64,000 nucleotides of DNA from Dolomedes plantarius (GCA_907164885.2 OU015499.1:158228828-158292827); one strand, 5' to 3'; positions 10,257-22,017 are shown, numbered from the stretch's first letter. Program-made: numbers and translations. Notes: generated by a model not told the origin, from the letters alone.

Positions 10257-11996
10257 TTTTTATTACTATCTCTATATCGTAACGTTAACTTCATGCGCAC
10301 ACATTATTTTTAACTGGCATTCAATTGGCTGTTAAAACTTTATATTTACATCCTATTTAAAAGAAGTAGGGTGTAAATTGTAGGGTGGAAAGTTGGTAAA
10401 ATTAAAATTTTGTGCAATGTATTTTAATTTCTCGATTAAAAGTAGTTTTTTTCTAAAAATCAATTTATTTCGCTTGAAAAGCTAAATATTTTATGCACGC
10501 GGTTTATATTATAATTACTATCTTTATATCGTAACGTTAACTTCATGCGCGAACATTATTTTCTTATGCTTTTTTTATTATTATCATCTTTATAATAGCT
10601 TTATTTTCATATGGTTTTAAGCAACTATCGTTTTTATTCATATTATGTTGATTTTTTATTAATTAAAAATTAAGGGTAATTAATTTCGATTCCGGAAGTT
10701 CTTATCTTTATTTTCATATGCTTTTTCATTTACGAATTATTCAAATGTTGGTTAAAAAACTTTTGCGTAATTTATATATTTGTGTGTGTTTAATTATTGA
10801 AATTAATAAATTTATATTTCTGGAGAGGATGTTTCAGATTTTAGTGGTACTATGATGAAAGGCTGAATATACCAAAATTCTGAGGAGTTTATTATGGAGA
10901 GAAAAGGAATTTAATATGTAGAGGATGTTTATAGGAATTAAATGTGGAGAGGAGTTGAATGGTTTGCAGCCCTCAATCAAACACTTCATTTTTTTAAGAG
11001 GCAACGCTGCAGTCATATCATTGTTCTATTGGAAATTTCTGCTGAACCTGTAATTGCAGCTTTTTTTTATCCCAATGATGAAAGGCTAATTCTAGCTGAA
11101 TTCTGAGGAGTTTATTATAAATTTATATATTTATAGATTTCACAAGGTTTTTTTTCTATGTTATTTATACTGTGCTTAGTTTTAAATTAATTTTCATTAA
11201 CAAACATTAGAGAATTTGACATTTTTACTTTTCAGATTTTAGTATTAAAATGATGAAAGGCTGAAATTCTGAGACGTGTATAACATTTCACATATATTTT
11301 TTATGTTATTTATACTGTGTTAATTTTTAAATTGATTTTGGTTAACAACAAACATTCTTAAAATCCCGGGCATCGTCGGGTACTTCAGCTAGTATTATAT
11401 AAATATGTTTTGGTTTGCTCTAACATTAAAATAATATTTGGTAGTATAGCATCTGATTCTTGCGTAGCTTTACTTACGGTATTAATTTTTGTTAACACAT
11501 TAAATATCATTATGTTTACTTACCTGTGAAATAATTTTATTGGTCAGCAATCACAAAATCGAGACAAAAAGCTTTGTTTTTCAGTTGTTGAGATGGACAC
11601 GTTCAAAATTAATATAGTGCAAATTATTCCGGTCCGTGTATTTATAGGCTCACGGCATAAACGAATATTTTCCTGCAACCTGACAAAAACCGCCCGCACC
11701 GACGCGATGCCGGCGACGTGATTTGATAGGTTAAAACGTGCTAAAACAAAAACGAACAATGTATTTCCCAACTGGTTGCTACGTGGAATAGCGTTTTTAA
11801 AACCAATGTGGTTCTGTTTATTTGCAGTTATACTTGTAAAATGCATTTTTAACTCTAAATAGTTACCTAGCATAGTGATACTATTTTTATATTGATTATT
11901 TTACTAATAAATTAGTTTTAAATTTTTTTTAACCGGGTGGCTGACTTGCCGCCCGTGTGCCCCGCACCCGCGGGTTGGAACGGCCCTGTATGTGAG

Positions 11997-13237
11997 TAAC
12001 GGTTTTCTGAACTCGATCACATAAAAAAACTTGTTCGTACCCACACAGAAGAGAGATCGTTCGTCCTCACTGTGTGAGAGAAAAGATTTCTTTCCAGTGT
12101 GCTTTAAACGTACATCTCCCTACCCTTTCAGGGATATAACCCACTTTCTACTATCGTATGAAGCTATTTTTTTGTCCAACCTTGGGGAAAATGTCCTTAA
12201 ATCGAATTCAATCTCAGGTTTGACGGCGTTTATTTAAAGGAGATATTCTACGTAATCATATTTTGGAGTTAATTTAGTGTTTTATGACATCGTTTGAAAT
12301 TACTTAAAAATGTATCTGCGCTATCGCGGAAATCCCTTGAAGCGTCGCCACGATCCTTGATGGCATACTTGACCCACCCAAGTGATTGGAGTAAAAAACC
12401 TTGTCATACATGTTTACACTGCAGGAAAGGGTGTCATAAAATGTTACGCAATGCTTCTGGTTTTTGTTTTTGCCTAATGTGAAATTATGTGTAATATTTC
12501 ACTGCTTTTCTCTAACTCTGTTGTGTTCTAGAAATTGGAAAAAAATAGGTATAAATGATATATAAATAAATATTTTTTGGCTTCATATCGAGACAATTTT
12601 CGCTTTTGCCTGTCTTTTAATTATTTTAAATTTATTCAACTTTTAGTGGAAGGGTTTTTTTGTTTGTAATGTGCAGCCAAAGTATTATTTAACGCATGGA
12701 TCATCTAATTATACTTTTATATTAAATACCGTCTCAATTTTTTTATGTATGAATTATTAATTTCAATTTTAAACTGAACTCTTGAAAAATGTTTCTAAAC
12801 TGAAGCAGGTCTTGTCTGTTGAATAATGGACTCTTTTCTGAGTCTTGTAAGATATTTTGACAGTAAATATTATCATATGATATCACTCTGAGAGTTGCAC
12901 CGGTAATCAAAGGGAAACCTTTAAAAGTGACGTTTCACAATATAAAACGAAGTCTGATTGGTATTTTAAGCATTTTTTTAAGAATATTTGTTTAGCAATA
13001 TGCTGGGCAGCTAAAATGGGCGATAAATTTTGTGTCTTGATCAAATTAAATTTAATCTTGTACGCAAAAACACGAGCGTATGTAAAATTCATAAGAATGT
13101 GGAGGCATCAGTTGGAAAATTTATTTTGCAGAAAAGACGTAGTCTAAAAAAAAAATACTATCTCCTTTGAAGAAAATTTTAAACTTTAAGAATATCATTT
13201 CGAAGTTACAGTTAGATACGTTCGAGGATAAAGCTAG
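11997..13237 (+). other. 3' flank of zinc-finger gene A with decayed finger remnants
   Basis: Paralogous to 51210-52480. The first about 120 bp still reads as broken finger sequence (CACACAGAAGAG-type linker remnants with stops), so the ancestral array was longer. Later sequence is AT-rich and likely the old 3' UTR; an AATAAA occurs at about 12564. Similarity to copy B ends at 13237, exactly where the BEL LTR begins. Confidence 0.65.
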
Positions 13238-13524
13238 TGTTTGGTATATCACTCACTCTGTTTTGACCTAACAGCTGAGCTGTAAGTGTTCAATGAATCA
13301 TTCTACAGGTATCCATACTTATAGAAAGATACAGTGTGTAACAAAATTATAAGACCACCCAAAATATCACTCATTTTAATATTACACTGCATAAAATGAA
13401 TAATTTTAAAATTTGAAGCAAATGAAAAAAGTTATATTTTCTCAAATAAATCGCTTAAAGGAAAAAAAAGTGAGTTAATTTCACACAGTAAACGATTTTT
13501 TGAAATCTCGGTGTAACATAAATA

Positions 13525-14947
13525 CAGTGGACGCTCGTTAATTCGAACTCAAAGGTTCTCGGAAAAAAGTTTGAATTATCCGATGTTAAGAGAAAATATA
13601 TAACTTTAAAAGTGTATCACTGAAGAAGAAAAATCTCCTAGTATGTATAACCCCAGAAAATATATTATACTATGTTATCTAAAATTAACATATTAAAAAG
13701 CAATACAGACTTGCCTTAATCATAAAATGAAGCAGACGATATGCAGTAGAAAGTAAACTTTAATTAAAAATACGAATTACACTTTGGGGAAAAACTGTAA
13801 AGTGTATGTCTGGTTTTGTTTATGATGCCTACATTGTTCAGCCAACTTCTCGATTTGAAGTAAACATTTCAATTCCTTTTCAGAGGAAGGTTCCATCTGA
13901 ATAAATGCTTTCAGAGTTTTAATAGAGTCCATTATAGATTTGTCCATTATGGCCGCATAAAAATATCTTTCGGCAGGTAAGTAGAGAAAAACCCTGGCAG
14001 TTTCCTACCGAAATTAGTGCATACGTCTTCGCTTACATCAGAGCTTTGGCCACATACAGTTTGATAAGAAATATTGTGCCTTGACTTAAATCGAGAAAGC
14101 CATCCATCACTACATTTAAAATCTTCAATACCCATTCGACTTGCCAATTCATCAGCCTTCGTCAGCACTAGGGGTCCATTTATCGGAAAATTTCGAGATC
14201 TAACATCCTGGAACCATAACAGTAGAGCTTTTTCTAGATATTCTTGGGATGCATTTCTCATGCGTTTCCTTCCTCTAGCAAATTTTGATTTTCCCCATGA
14301 ATCTATAATTGACTCCTTGTTTTTCAAATAAGTTGACAAGATAATTTTTTTAATTCTATAGTTAGCTGCTAACTTGATTTACATTCGCTAAATTGTTTTA
14401 CATTCGCCATTCTCTACTCTCTTTAAAATTTCTACCTTTGTCTCCAAAATTAGGGTTTGTACTTTCCACGCGTAGACATCTTGTATTTTTACACTTTCAC
14501 ATCACACACTGAGGAAGAAAAACTAGATCACATTAACTTCTCTGCACTGCAGGCATAACTGACGCAGCTCCCTAGAATCTGTAGTAAAGACTGGTTTTTC
14601 TGAAATTCTAAGAAAATCGATACACATAACGGAAAATCGCTTTTTCCGTTAAGCACTGATAAGGACAATAGCCACTAACGTTTAACGGAAATGCAATACT
14701 CTAGGAATGCGGGCATGTGCCTATTTACATAGAAAAAAATACAGGTGATTTTGACACACAATATAATAAATACGACGTGTATTTTCTCCGTTAATTGAGG
14801 AAAAAGAAAATTTTTTTGTCAAATTTTTAGATCGAATTAACCGAATTGATAAAAATTTAGTTCGAATTAATGAGATATTTTTAACATTAACTCCAATACA
14901 AGTTTTTGGGGGCCTTTGGATTAGTTCGAATTAACGAGCGTCCACTG
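13525..14947 (-). mobile_element. pogo/Tigger-type DNA transposon
   Basis: 1423 bp with inverted ends starting CAGTGGACGCTCGTTAATTC, closing with the complementary sequence at 14924-14947, and a TA target duplication on both sides (13523-13524, 14948-14949). It carries an N-terminal transposase fragment on the minus strand (13947-14339) but no DDE domain, so it is non-autonomous. It is inserted inside the left inner repeat of the surrounding Tc1 element. Confidence 0.9.
13947..14339 (-). pseudogene. Tigger transposase N-terminal DNA-binding fragment
   Basis: 130 residues resembling the CENP-B/Tc5-type helix-turn-helix pair of pogo/Tigger transposases: KRMRNASQEYLEKALLLWFQ, then a KADELASRMGIEDFKCSDGW helix, then LSRFKSRHNISYQTVCG. 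The start of the first HTH is missing and the frame ends after the linker, before the catalytic DDE/DDD domain. In a full protein this part binds the element's ends. Such domains are also seen in domesticated host genes, but the flanking TIRs and TA duplication here favour a transposon copy. Confidence 0.82.
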
Positions 14948-15091
14948 TATAAGACCACATATTTTTTTTATTTAAAATCGTTTGCGTTTTTAAAACTATT
15001 TTATTTTTTCTTTCAAAATCGTAGATAAACTGTAACTTTACATCACAAAAAAGTCCAAACGATAATATTGTAAAAGAAAATAGAATTTAAT

Positions 15092-16117
15092 TTGTTTGTT
15101 TTTATGAGGAAATTCACAATGCCGCGGGGAAGAGATTTATCTGAACTAGAAGTTCGAAAAATTTGGTTTTATAAGGGCTCTGGAAAATCGGAACGTAAAA
15201 TAAGTAAGATACTTAAACGTTCTAAAACTGCTATTCATAACGTTTTAAGTAAAAGATTTTTATGGAAAATATAAAAGATCTGGCAGAAAGAGTAAATTAT
15301 CAGTTCGCGAAGATAAACGAATTTTCAAGCTTGCAACGAAACAGAACTTGTCTACTCGTTAAACAACACAGCAGACAAGTAAAACTATTTCACATATGAC
15401 AGTCTGGCGCACTTTAAGATCAAATTCAAATGTTGCTCTTCGGAAATTAAAAAGAAAACCAAGACTGTTAAAGCAGCATAAAGAAGGAAGGCTGAAGTGG
15501 GCAAAGGAAGTCATGACCTGGGATGCTGCTTGGAAAAATATTATTTTTTCCGACGAAAAAAAAATTTAATTTACGTAGATGGCCCGGACGGTAATATTTC
15601 CTACTGGCATGATTTACGAACGGAACTGCGGGTTTTCTTCAGTAGACAGATGGGTGGTGGCTCTGTGATGGTGTGGGGGAACTTTTGCATATGATTGGAA
15701 ATGTGATCTGCAGCGAGTTCTTGGAAAAATGGACTCCATTTGTTATCAACAACTGCTTTACCAACACCTTATACCTTTTGGCCATTATTAGGAGGATCAA
15801 ACTGGAAATTTCAGCAAGACAATGCGCCATGCCATGTGTCTAAATCAACTTAAAACTGGTTTCAAAAAGAAAAAATCGAGGTCTTAAACTGGCCAAGCTT
15901 TAGTCCAGACCTGAATCCCACCGAAAACTTGTGGGGCCATTTGGCTCGTCAAGTGTATGCAAATAACCGTCAGTATGATTCTGTGTATGAATTGGAACTA
16001 GCTATCATGTATAAATGGGACAAAATTCCCAAATATTTGCTCGTAAACCTAATCATTTCAATGAAAAATCGAGTATTTGAAGTTATTCAGAAAAATGGTG
16101 GATCAACATCATATTAG
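15092..16117 (+). pseudogene. Tc1 transposase, frameshifted
   Basis: The N-terminal HTH is at 15092-15274 (residues like RGRDLSELEVRKIWFYKGSG and SKILKRSKTAIHNVL). A second HTH and basic region follow in another frame with a stop near 15360. A first catalytic-Asp block (IIFSDEKKFNL) lies near 15540-15570, and the C-terminus (15929-16117) follows the DLNPTENLWG block that carries the third catalytic residue, a Glu, giving a DDE-type enzyme. At least three frame breaks. An intact product would cut and paste the element at TA sites. Confidence 0.85.
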
Positions 16118-16799
16118 TTTTATTAAAAAAATTGTTTTAACTAGTGGTCTTTTAATTTTGTTACAGATATTTGATTGGAAAAATTTGAAATTGTTGATAA
16201 AATAATTAGTATATTTAAATATCTCTTAAAAATAATATACATATATTTTATATTTCATTTATTAACATCAACCTAATTTAATTTTTTAAAAAATATGCTA
16301 TTTATAGTAAAAATCACAAAATCCACAGTGGTCTTATAATTTTGTTACACACTGTAATTAAATAAAAATCAGTGTTTTTTAATTTTTATTTACTGTTTGA
16401 GGTATGTTATGCATTAGTAACTTAAATCTCCTGTTTGGGGGCTCGTTAGTTACGCTGCGTTTGATAAAAAAACAAAGTTTTTGACCTTCAAGCGACTTTG
16501 TAACGATGAACAGCCAGAGTGCCTGTTCACGCACTGTGTTTTTATTCATTCTAAATAAAAATGCTATCGACGTGCAAAAGTCTTCAGTGTTATTTCATTC
16601 ATTCATGAGTTCATTTATTCTACAAAACACAACCAGTGTTATCATAGTGGTCCGTCATTACGCTGAGGAATAAAAAATAAAGATTCAGCGACAGGGGAAG
16701 TTTAATCATAACGCCGCTATTTTTCAAGTTAGAACTGATCCATTTTCTTAATATGTCTGCTGAATGAAAAACTGTATTAGTGAGGAAAAAAATGTTTAA

Positions 16800-17638
16800 G
16801 TCCAAATACCCAAATTTCCCGGTGAACTTAAGGTAAGTGAATGCGATAAATGCTTTCTAGAATTTGTAGATACAAAATGTGAACAGTTCAATAGTGAACT
16901 GAAAGAAGTTTATGATAAAGTTTATTCTTTGGGTGACGGGGAAGAGTTTGATAAATATTTTGAAGAGCAACAATTCATTGAAAAGAATTAAGATGATATC
17001 TGGTTAACAATTAAAAGAATTAAACAAAAACAAAAATGTGATTTTGAAGTATCCAAACTGAAAAATGAAAGTAGCGTAACGGAAGTTCGTCTACCCACAA
17101 TAAATTTACCTTCCTTTAGTGGGAATGTGCAAGACTGGCTACATTTCAGTGTTCTTTTCAAAGCCAGTGTTCATAACAATAATTCACTCTCAGGCGCTCA
17201 AAAGTTAACTTACTTGAAATCATTGCTTCATTCCGAAGCTGCCAAAATTATTCAGTCTATAACTATTTGTGAGGATAATTATGAAACTGCGTGGTCTCTA
17301 CTAGAAGAGAGATACTCAAACAAAAGACAGCAGGTGTTTGCATATATTAAAAAATTGATGTCAATTAATCCAATCCAAAGTGAAACACCTAGTGAATTCT
17401 TAACTTGGCGGATACCGCCAGTGAATGCATGAGATTTTTAGAAATTTTAGGCCAAAAAATTGAAGGCTTTGCGGATACAATTATAACATATATTTTATGG
17501 CAAAAGTTAGATGCATCCACAAAAATGTGGTTTGAGAGCGAGCAGAAAAAAAGACGAGCTACCAAAACTAGAGTATTGAATGGAGTTTCTAAAATGACAA
17601 GCGAGAACATTACAAGTATCCAAAACACTAGGAAATAA
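16800..17638 (+). pseudogene. BEL/Pao gag
   Basis: Decayed Gag. An N-terminal stretch to a stop near 16990 leads into the block LPTINLPSFSGNVQDWLHF, a hallmark of BEL/Pao Gag (LPKIELPxFSGxxxxWxxF). This is followed by KLTYLKSLLHSEAAKII and AWSLLEERYSNKRQ, also typical of the family. A frameshift near 17405-17432 moves the C-terminal half into another frame (17405-17638). The product would assemble the retroelement particle. Confidence 0.85.
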
Positions 17639-17678
17639 TGTACATTTTAAACGTAACGCTCAATAACGGATTACTAGC

Positions 17679-18306
17679 ATGGTATGTACATTTAATGCAA
17701 AAGGCTGGAAATTTAAATGTATTAAATGTCAGAGCGACAAATTCCATAGTTTGTATAAGTGTCCAGAATTCTTAAATCTGTCAGTAAATTCTAGATATGA
17801 ATTCGTAAAAAAAAATAATATTTGCTTTAATTGTTTGAAAAATGATTCCGTAAGAAACTGTAAATCAATCTACAGCTGCCAAAAGTGTTCGAAGAAACAT
17901 TCTACTTTATTGCATTTCGAGAGCGAAATACAAAATCAAGATAGCGAGAGAAAAAATAACTGTATTCCAATACCTGAGAGCCGTGAATCTGCTGCATTCG
18001 AACTGCAGCGCCATAAAGTTTCGCCTAGCAGAAATCTGGATGCGAACGCGGCAATTTTCTAACGATAAACTGTTTACGAGAACATTTGTATGTAATGTGA
18101 ATCATACAAACCAAGGTGGTCTATCCACCGCTATTAATTACATTAGAGATAGGTTTGGTGAATTTAAACCATTAAGAGGACTTCTGGATGTTGGTTCAAT
18201 GCGTTCATTTATAACTATTCAGTGTGCTGATAATTTGGGAATTAAAAGAGAAAAGGTAGATATTGCGGTTTCCGGGTTGAATGGTGCTACAATGCACATC
18301 GGATAG
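17679..18306 (+). pseudogene. BEL/Pao zinc knuckles and aspartic protease
   Basis: Two overlapping frames. The first (17679-18062) has C-x2-C-x5-H-type knuckles: CIKCQSDKFHSLYKC, CFNCLKNDSVRNC and CQKCSKKHSTLLH, the last of which is characteristic of BEL/Pao Gag. The second (17983-18306) carries the protease active-site loop as LRGLLDVGSMRSFI, with DVGS in place of the usual D-S/T-G-S/A. It ends at a TAG at 18304-18306. Confidence 0.82.
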
Positions 18307-18309
18307 AAA

Positions 18310-19520
18310 GTGATTGCGTTAATTTCAAACAACTCTGATTTTGAAGCGAAATTACAACTTCTGTGTGTGCCAAAAATATCGGATGCAATACCAGTCAATT
18401 ATATTAATATTCCTATCGAGCAGTATCCCCAGAATATTACATTAGCGGATCCGGAAATTTTCCATCCTGGAAAAATCGACGTGTTATTGGGAGCAGAAAT
18501 TCTTTACGAGCTTTTAAAATTCAGTCAAATTCAAGTGCCTAATTCAGAAGTTTCAAAATTCCGTTTTTGGATTTCTTGCATGCGGCAGTATTTCAAGTCC
18601 TGAATATCAAAATTTGCAAAACATTCACTGTGGGCTTGTCTACGATTATAAAGATTTGACAAAAGAGATGCAAAAAATCTGCCAACTCGAAACAATGGGG
18701 ATTAAGGACGATCCTACTTGCAATGACGAGGATCAACCGTTAGAAATATTTGAAAAGACTGTCAGTTATAAAAATAAGCGTTATGAAGTTGAATTACCGT
18801 GTATGAAAGACTAGATAGAAATGGATGATAATTTTACTATTGCAAATAGCCGACTGAATAGTCTTATAATGAAAAGGAAATTAAATTTAACACTTCATTC
18901 ACAGTATTGTGAGAATTTTGAAGACTACAGAAACAAAGAAATCATAGAAAAGGTGTCAAAAACATCTAAACCAGATGACAGACCGGTGTTCTATCTTCCA
19001 CACCAACCCGTGATTAGGTAAGAAAGCCTAACAACGAAGATGCGGATAGTATTTGATGCAAGTTCCCATGTTACAGGGCAATTATCTCTCAATGATTGTC
19101 TTTGGCCAGGGCCAAATCTTAATTTAAGTATCCTCAGTCTTCTCATCAATTTCAGATTAAATAAAACCGCATTCATAGCCGATATAGAAAAGGCATTTTT
19201 GCAAATATCTTTAGCAGATAAGGACAGAGATGCAGTTAGATTTTTATGGTTTGAAGATAGTGTTCAAGTGTACCGATTCAGTCGTGTTCTTTTTGGGGTA
19301 AACGCTTCCCCATTCCTACTCTCTGCTACAATAAAAAAAGCACATTAAGAAGTTTCGTGCGGATTATCCGATTATAGCAAAATTACTGAACGAGTGTCTC
19401 TACGTAGATGACTTCATCTCAGGTGTCGACAACTTGCAAGATGCGCTAGAAGTCTCCCGGAAATGCCCTTTCCATTTTGGGAAAAGCAAGCATGGTACTC
19501 AGAAAATGGACGACCAATGA
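18310..19520 (+). pseudogene. BEL/Pao protease tail and reverse transcriptase
   Basis: Five frames broken by stops and shifts. 18310-18603 includes IDVLLGAEILYELL, the protease C-terminal block. 18614-19021 is the RT N-terminus with DDRPVFYLPHQPVI. 19040-19348 holds the palm: [20 protein letters not shown], then [14 protein letters not shown] with a catalytic Asp, then [10 protein letters not shown]. The YVDD box (CLYVDDFISG) is near 19385-19415 in another frame. The region is interrupted at 19530 by a 281-bp insert, after which the connection domain resumes. Confidence 0.88.
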
Positions 19521-19529
19521 CAATAAACT

Positions 19530-19810
19530 TGCGGCTCGTTTATGCGGTGAAATGAGACACTTCACTTATCTTTAAGTATTTATTTAACGCACACATAACT
19601 TAACCGTAACATAGAACATGAATGCACGCTGGAACATAACTCAAATCCCAGCGAGTCACTAAGAATCTAGCACCGAACGCTGGAGAAGAGTTCTGTAGCG
19701 AACAGTGAGTGGGGTTGCTACTTTGGCGAGAAACGCTGCTGCAGCGCCGGGAAAACCTGTTCGCCGGCTTCGCGATCAGCCAGAAATCTGCCTGTTGGCG
19801 AGTCGCCGCA
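19530..19810. mobile_element. 281-bp insert with short inverted ends inside BEL RT
   Basis: GC-richer than its surroundings. It begins TGCGGCTCG and ends GAGTCGCCGCA (imperfect inverted ends), with AACT repeated on both sides (19526-19529 and 19811-19814). Removing the insert with one AACT would rejoin the BEL coding frame, so the boundaries are well supported. It contains no transposase; a minus-strand reading frame crosses it but I regard it as incidental. Class not assigned. Confidence 0.7.
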
Positions 19811-19814
19811 AACT

Positions 19815-21039
19815 GATGAAGCAGTGGAAACAAGAAGGGTTTAATACTCAGCTACAACACAATACTATCGATTTAGGATTCCACTCAACCAAAGTCTTAT
19901 GGGTGTCATGGAATACAAATGAGGATTGTTTTATCGTGAATGTGAAGGCCTACTCGAGGTTCTATCAAAAAATGAAAACATTAAGCGCTTTATCCTGCTA
20001 TAACGCTTTATCGCGATCGGGAAAATATTCGTTCCTCTTGGTATGCTCACTCCCTTTACCGTTCGTATGAAGTGCATATTTCAGGATTTGTGGATGAAGA
20101 ATATTGCTTGGGACGAAGAGCTACCAGCAGATGTTCGTGAAAAAATGGCTCCAATGGTGTTCTGAAATTCCACGTCTCACCGAACAAAAAATCCCAAGAT
20201 TTGCATTCAAATCAACCATAGAAGAACACTCAGATGTCGTAGAGATACATTGCTTCTGCGATGCTAGCCAAAGAGCCTACGGCGTTGCTGTGTACCTCAG
20301 AGTAGCGAAAGAAAGTAATATCGAAGTAAATCTCCTAACATCAAAAAGCATATATGCACCTCTCAAAGGGATTACGTTGCCTAGACTAGAGCTACTGGGA
20401 GCTCTACTTGCTGCTCGGCTGGGTAGTGAAGTCAAGAAAATAGTAGACCGTAAAAAGCCATCAGTTATCTTCTTCTGGACTGACTCCAAAATCACCCTGT
20501 ACTGGATCAAAGGTTCTAGTAAAAGATGGAAATCTTTTATAGCGAATCGTGTTAACGAGATTCAAACACTGACTGACACCAGTTCGTGGTTCCATTGCCC
20601 AGGAAAGACCAATCCGGCAGACCTCCTTACCAGAGGCATCAGTGTTGATTTAGAAAACGACCTCATAGAAAACGACCCGTGGTGGACGGGTCACCCCTTT
20701 TTGAGACAAAGGGATATTCCAACTAATGATTCTAACACCCTAATTTTACCAGATGAGTATTCTAACGAACTAAAGAAAAGAGCCAAATGTAAAAATGATG
20801 ACTGTTCAGTGACTCTAATTTTGAGTCAGAATTGTATATTTGATCGTATTATTAATATTAGTAATACTTATTTAGCCATCATTCGTATTTTATGTTATGT
20901 ACTTAGGTTTATCTATAACACTCGAAATGTAAATAAGGTGAAAGGTCACCTCACATACAAAGAGCTTAATAAGGCAGAATTATTATTAATAAAGATGGTT
21001 CAACAAGGTGAGTTTAAGGAAGAAATAAAATGTCTTTAG
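19815..21039 (+). pseudogene. BEL/Pao RT connection and RNase H
   Basis: 19815-20070 is the RT thumb/connection (KQEGFNTQLQHNTIDLGFHS...). The long open frame 20104-21039 (311 residues) is the RNase H region: catalytic Asp in IHCFCDASQRAYGVAVY, Glu in TLPRLELLGALLAAR and Asp in IFFWTDSKITLYWI, then FHCPGKTNPADLLTRG. It continues to the start of the integrase zinc-binding region. RNase H removes the RNA template during reverse transcription. A frame break lies between 20070 and 20104. Confidence 0.9.
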
Positions 21040-21060
21040 AAAGGCAGTTCGGTTTCAGGT

Positions 21061-21960
21061 AACAGTAAATTAAGTTCTTTAAATTGTTTCTTAGATGAGG
21101 ATAATGTATTAAGAGTAGGTGGTAGACTATCTATCTCTTATTTGACAACAAATGAAAAACATCCAATGGTTTTACCAGGTAAGTATCCTCTTACCTTAAT
21201 TATTGTTAAACATTTTCATTTGAAATATTTGCATATTGGATCACAATCATTTTTATACCATATTTGTCGCAAATTTTGGCCGGCAAATGGTCGAAATATT
21301 TGTCGTCAAACTGTATTTGAATGTATCACCTGTTTTAAGAACAAGCCTGTAAAAGCGAATCAAGTTATGGGGGATTTTCCCAGGGAACGCGTGACACCTT
21401 CTTTCCCCTTTAGCATTATTGGAATTGACTTTTGCGGGCCATTTTACATTAAATTCAAGAATCAGAGAAAGGGTGTTTTAAATAAAGTTTATGTATGTAT
21501 ATTTGTTTGCCTATGCACCAAAGCTATTCATTTAGATTTTGTGTCACATCTCACTTCTGTAGCCTTCATTGCTTGCTTAAAGCGTTTCACTAGCAGAAGG
21601 GGGAAGTGCTCGAAAATACTTTCTGACAATGCTAAAACCTTTGTAGGGGGCAGACATAGAACTGAAAAGGCTTCAAAAATTGGTTAAATATCCAGATGAA
21701 ACTTTACCTCATTATTTTTAAAGCGAAAATATTGAATGGAACTTCATCCCTCCGAAATCACCGAACTTCGGTGGTCTTTCGGAGGCGGGAGTTAAGTCGT
21801 TCAAATTCCATCTTAAGCTAATTATTGGTAATGCGCACCTTATATTAGAAGAATTTCTCACCGTTATTATAGAAATTGAAGGCGTTTTAAATTCAAGACC
21901 CCTCACTCCCTTGCCACCAGATTTTGACAATTTCGAGACTTTGTCACCAGGTCATTATCT
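21061..21960 (+). pseudogene. BEL/Pao integrase
   Basis: The zinc-binding HHCC part appears as IVKHFHLKYLHIGSQ (two His) and CRQTVFECITCFKNK (two Cys). The catalytic core has the first Asp in GIDFCGPFYIKFKN, the second in ILSDNAKTFVGG, and the Glu in the FGGLSEAGVKSFKF block near 21764-21815, where Ser replaces the usual Trp two residues before the Glu. Stops at 21687 and 21718-21722 break the frame. The C-terminus ends at the usual LSPGHYLI block, next to the (TA)n tract. Integrase would insert the cDNA into the genome. Confidence 0.88.
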
Positions 21961-21964
21961 CATT

Positions 21965-21973
<9 letters not shown>

Positions 21974-22010
<37 letters not shown>
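21974..22010. repeat. (TA)n microsatellite
   Basis: Pure TA dinucleotide run preceded by (CATA)n and followed by (AC)n, at the junction between the truncated BEL element and the next Tc1 copy. Confidence 0.95.

Positions 22011-22017
<7 letters not shown>

Larger units (their letters stand above)
8271..11392 (+). mobile_element. Helitron (non-autonomous, composite)
   Basis: Starts TCTAATATATAAAAATGAAT after a host A (8270) and ends in CTAG before a host T (11393), the expected A|TC...CTRR|T pattern. A short GC-rich stem (CCCGGGCATCGTCGGG) sits about 12 bp before the 3' end, as usual for arthropod Helitrons. No Rep/helicase frame is present. The interior has several repeats of a motif like TTGATTTTGGTTAACAAACA (near 9310, 9610, 11180, 11335), a second 3'-end-like sequence at about 9640-9660, and a minus-oriented Helitron fragment (9825-10256), so it is a composite of several insertions. 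Confidence 0.82.
7257..11988 (-). mobile_element. hAT transposon with nested Helitron
   Basis: Ends are CAGGGCCGTT...AACGGCCCTG inverted repeats, flanked by a perfect 8-bp target duplication TATGTGAG (7249-7256 and 11989-11996), diagnostic of hAT. The paralogous site in copy B (about 51201-51210) is uninterrupted. A C-terminal transposase fragment lies at 7543-7740 on the minus strand, with decayed sequence to 8270. About 3.1 kb of the length is a Helitron (8271-11392), leaving about 1.6 kb of hAT, too short for a full transposase. The part at 11393-11988 has no recognised domain. Confidence 0.92.
13332..16354 (+). mobile_element. Tc1-like element with IR/DR ends and a nested Tigger
   Basis: Perfect 27-bp terminal inverted repeats (13332-13358 and 16328-16354, starting CAGTGTGTAACAAAAT) flanked by TA on both sides. 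A second, inner copy of the end sequence occurs on each side: left at about 13511-13524 continuing at 14950-14958 around the Tigger, right at about 16145-16166. This is an IR/DR layout like that of Sleeping Beauty-type Tc1 elements. Transposase remnants lie at 15092-16117. Confidence 0.92.
13238..16427 (+). repeat. BEL/Pao 5' LTR, interrupted by Tc1 (13332-16354)
   Basis: Begins TGTTTGGTATATC exactly where homology between segments A and B stops. The right piece (16357 to about 16427) leads into TTTGGGGGCTCGT, which I take as the primer-binding region of a BEL element. The inner boundary is approximate, and no second LTR is available to confirm it. Confidence 0.5.
13238..21960 (+). mobile_element. 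BEL/Pao LTR retrotransposon, decayed, with nested insertions
   Basis: Plus-strand order gag (16800-17638), CCHC knuckles and aspartic protease (17679-18306), reverse transcriptase (18310-19520), RNase H (20104-20640) and integrase (21061-21960) is the BEL/Pao layout. Many frameshifts and stops make it inactive. The 5' LTR is split by a Tc1 element that itself holds a Tigger; the RT region is split by a 281-bp insert. The 3' end is lost just after integrase at a (TA)n tract, and no 3' LTR was found. Confidence 0.88.
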
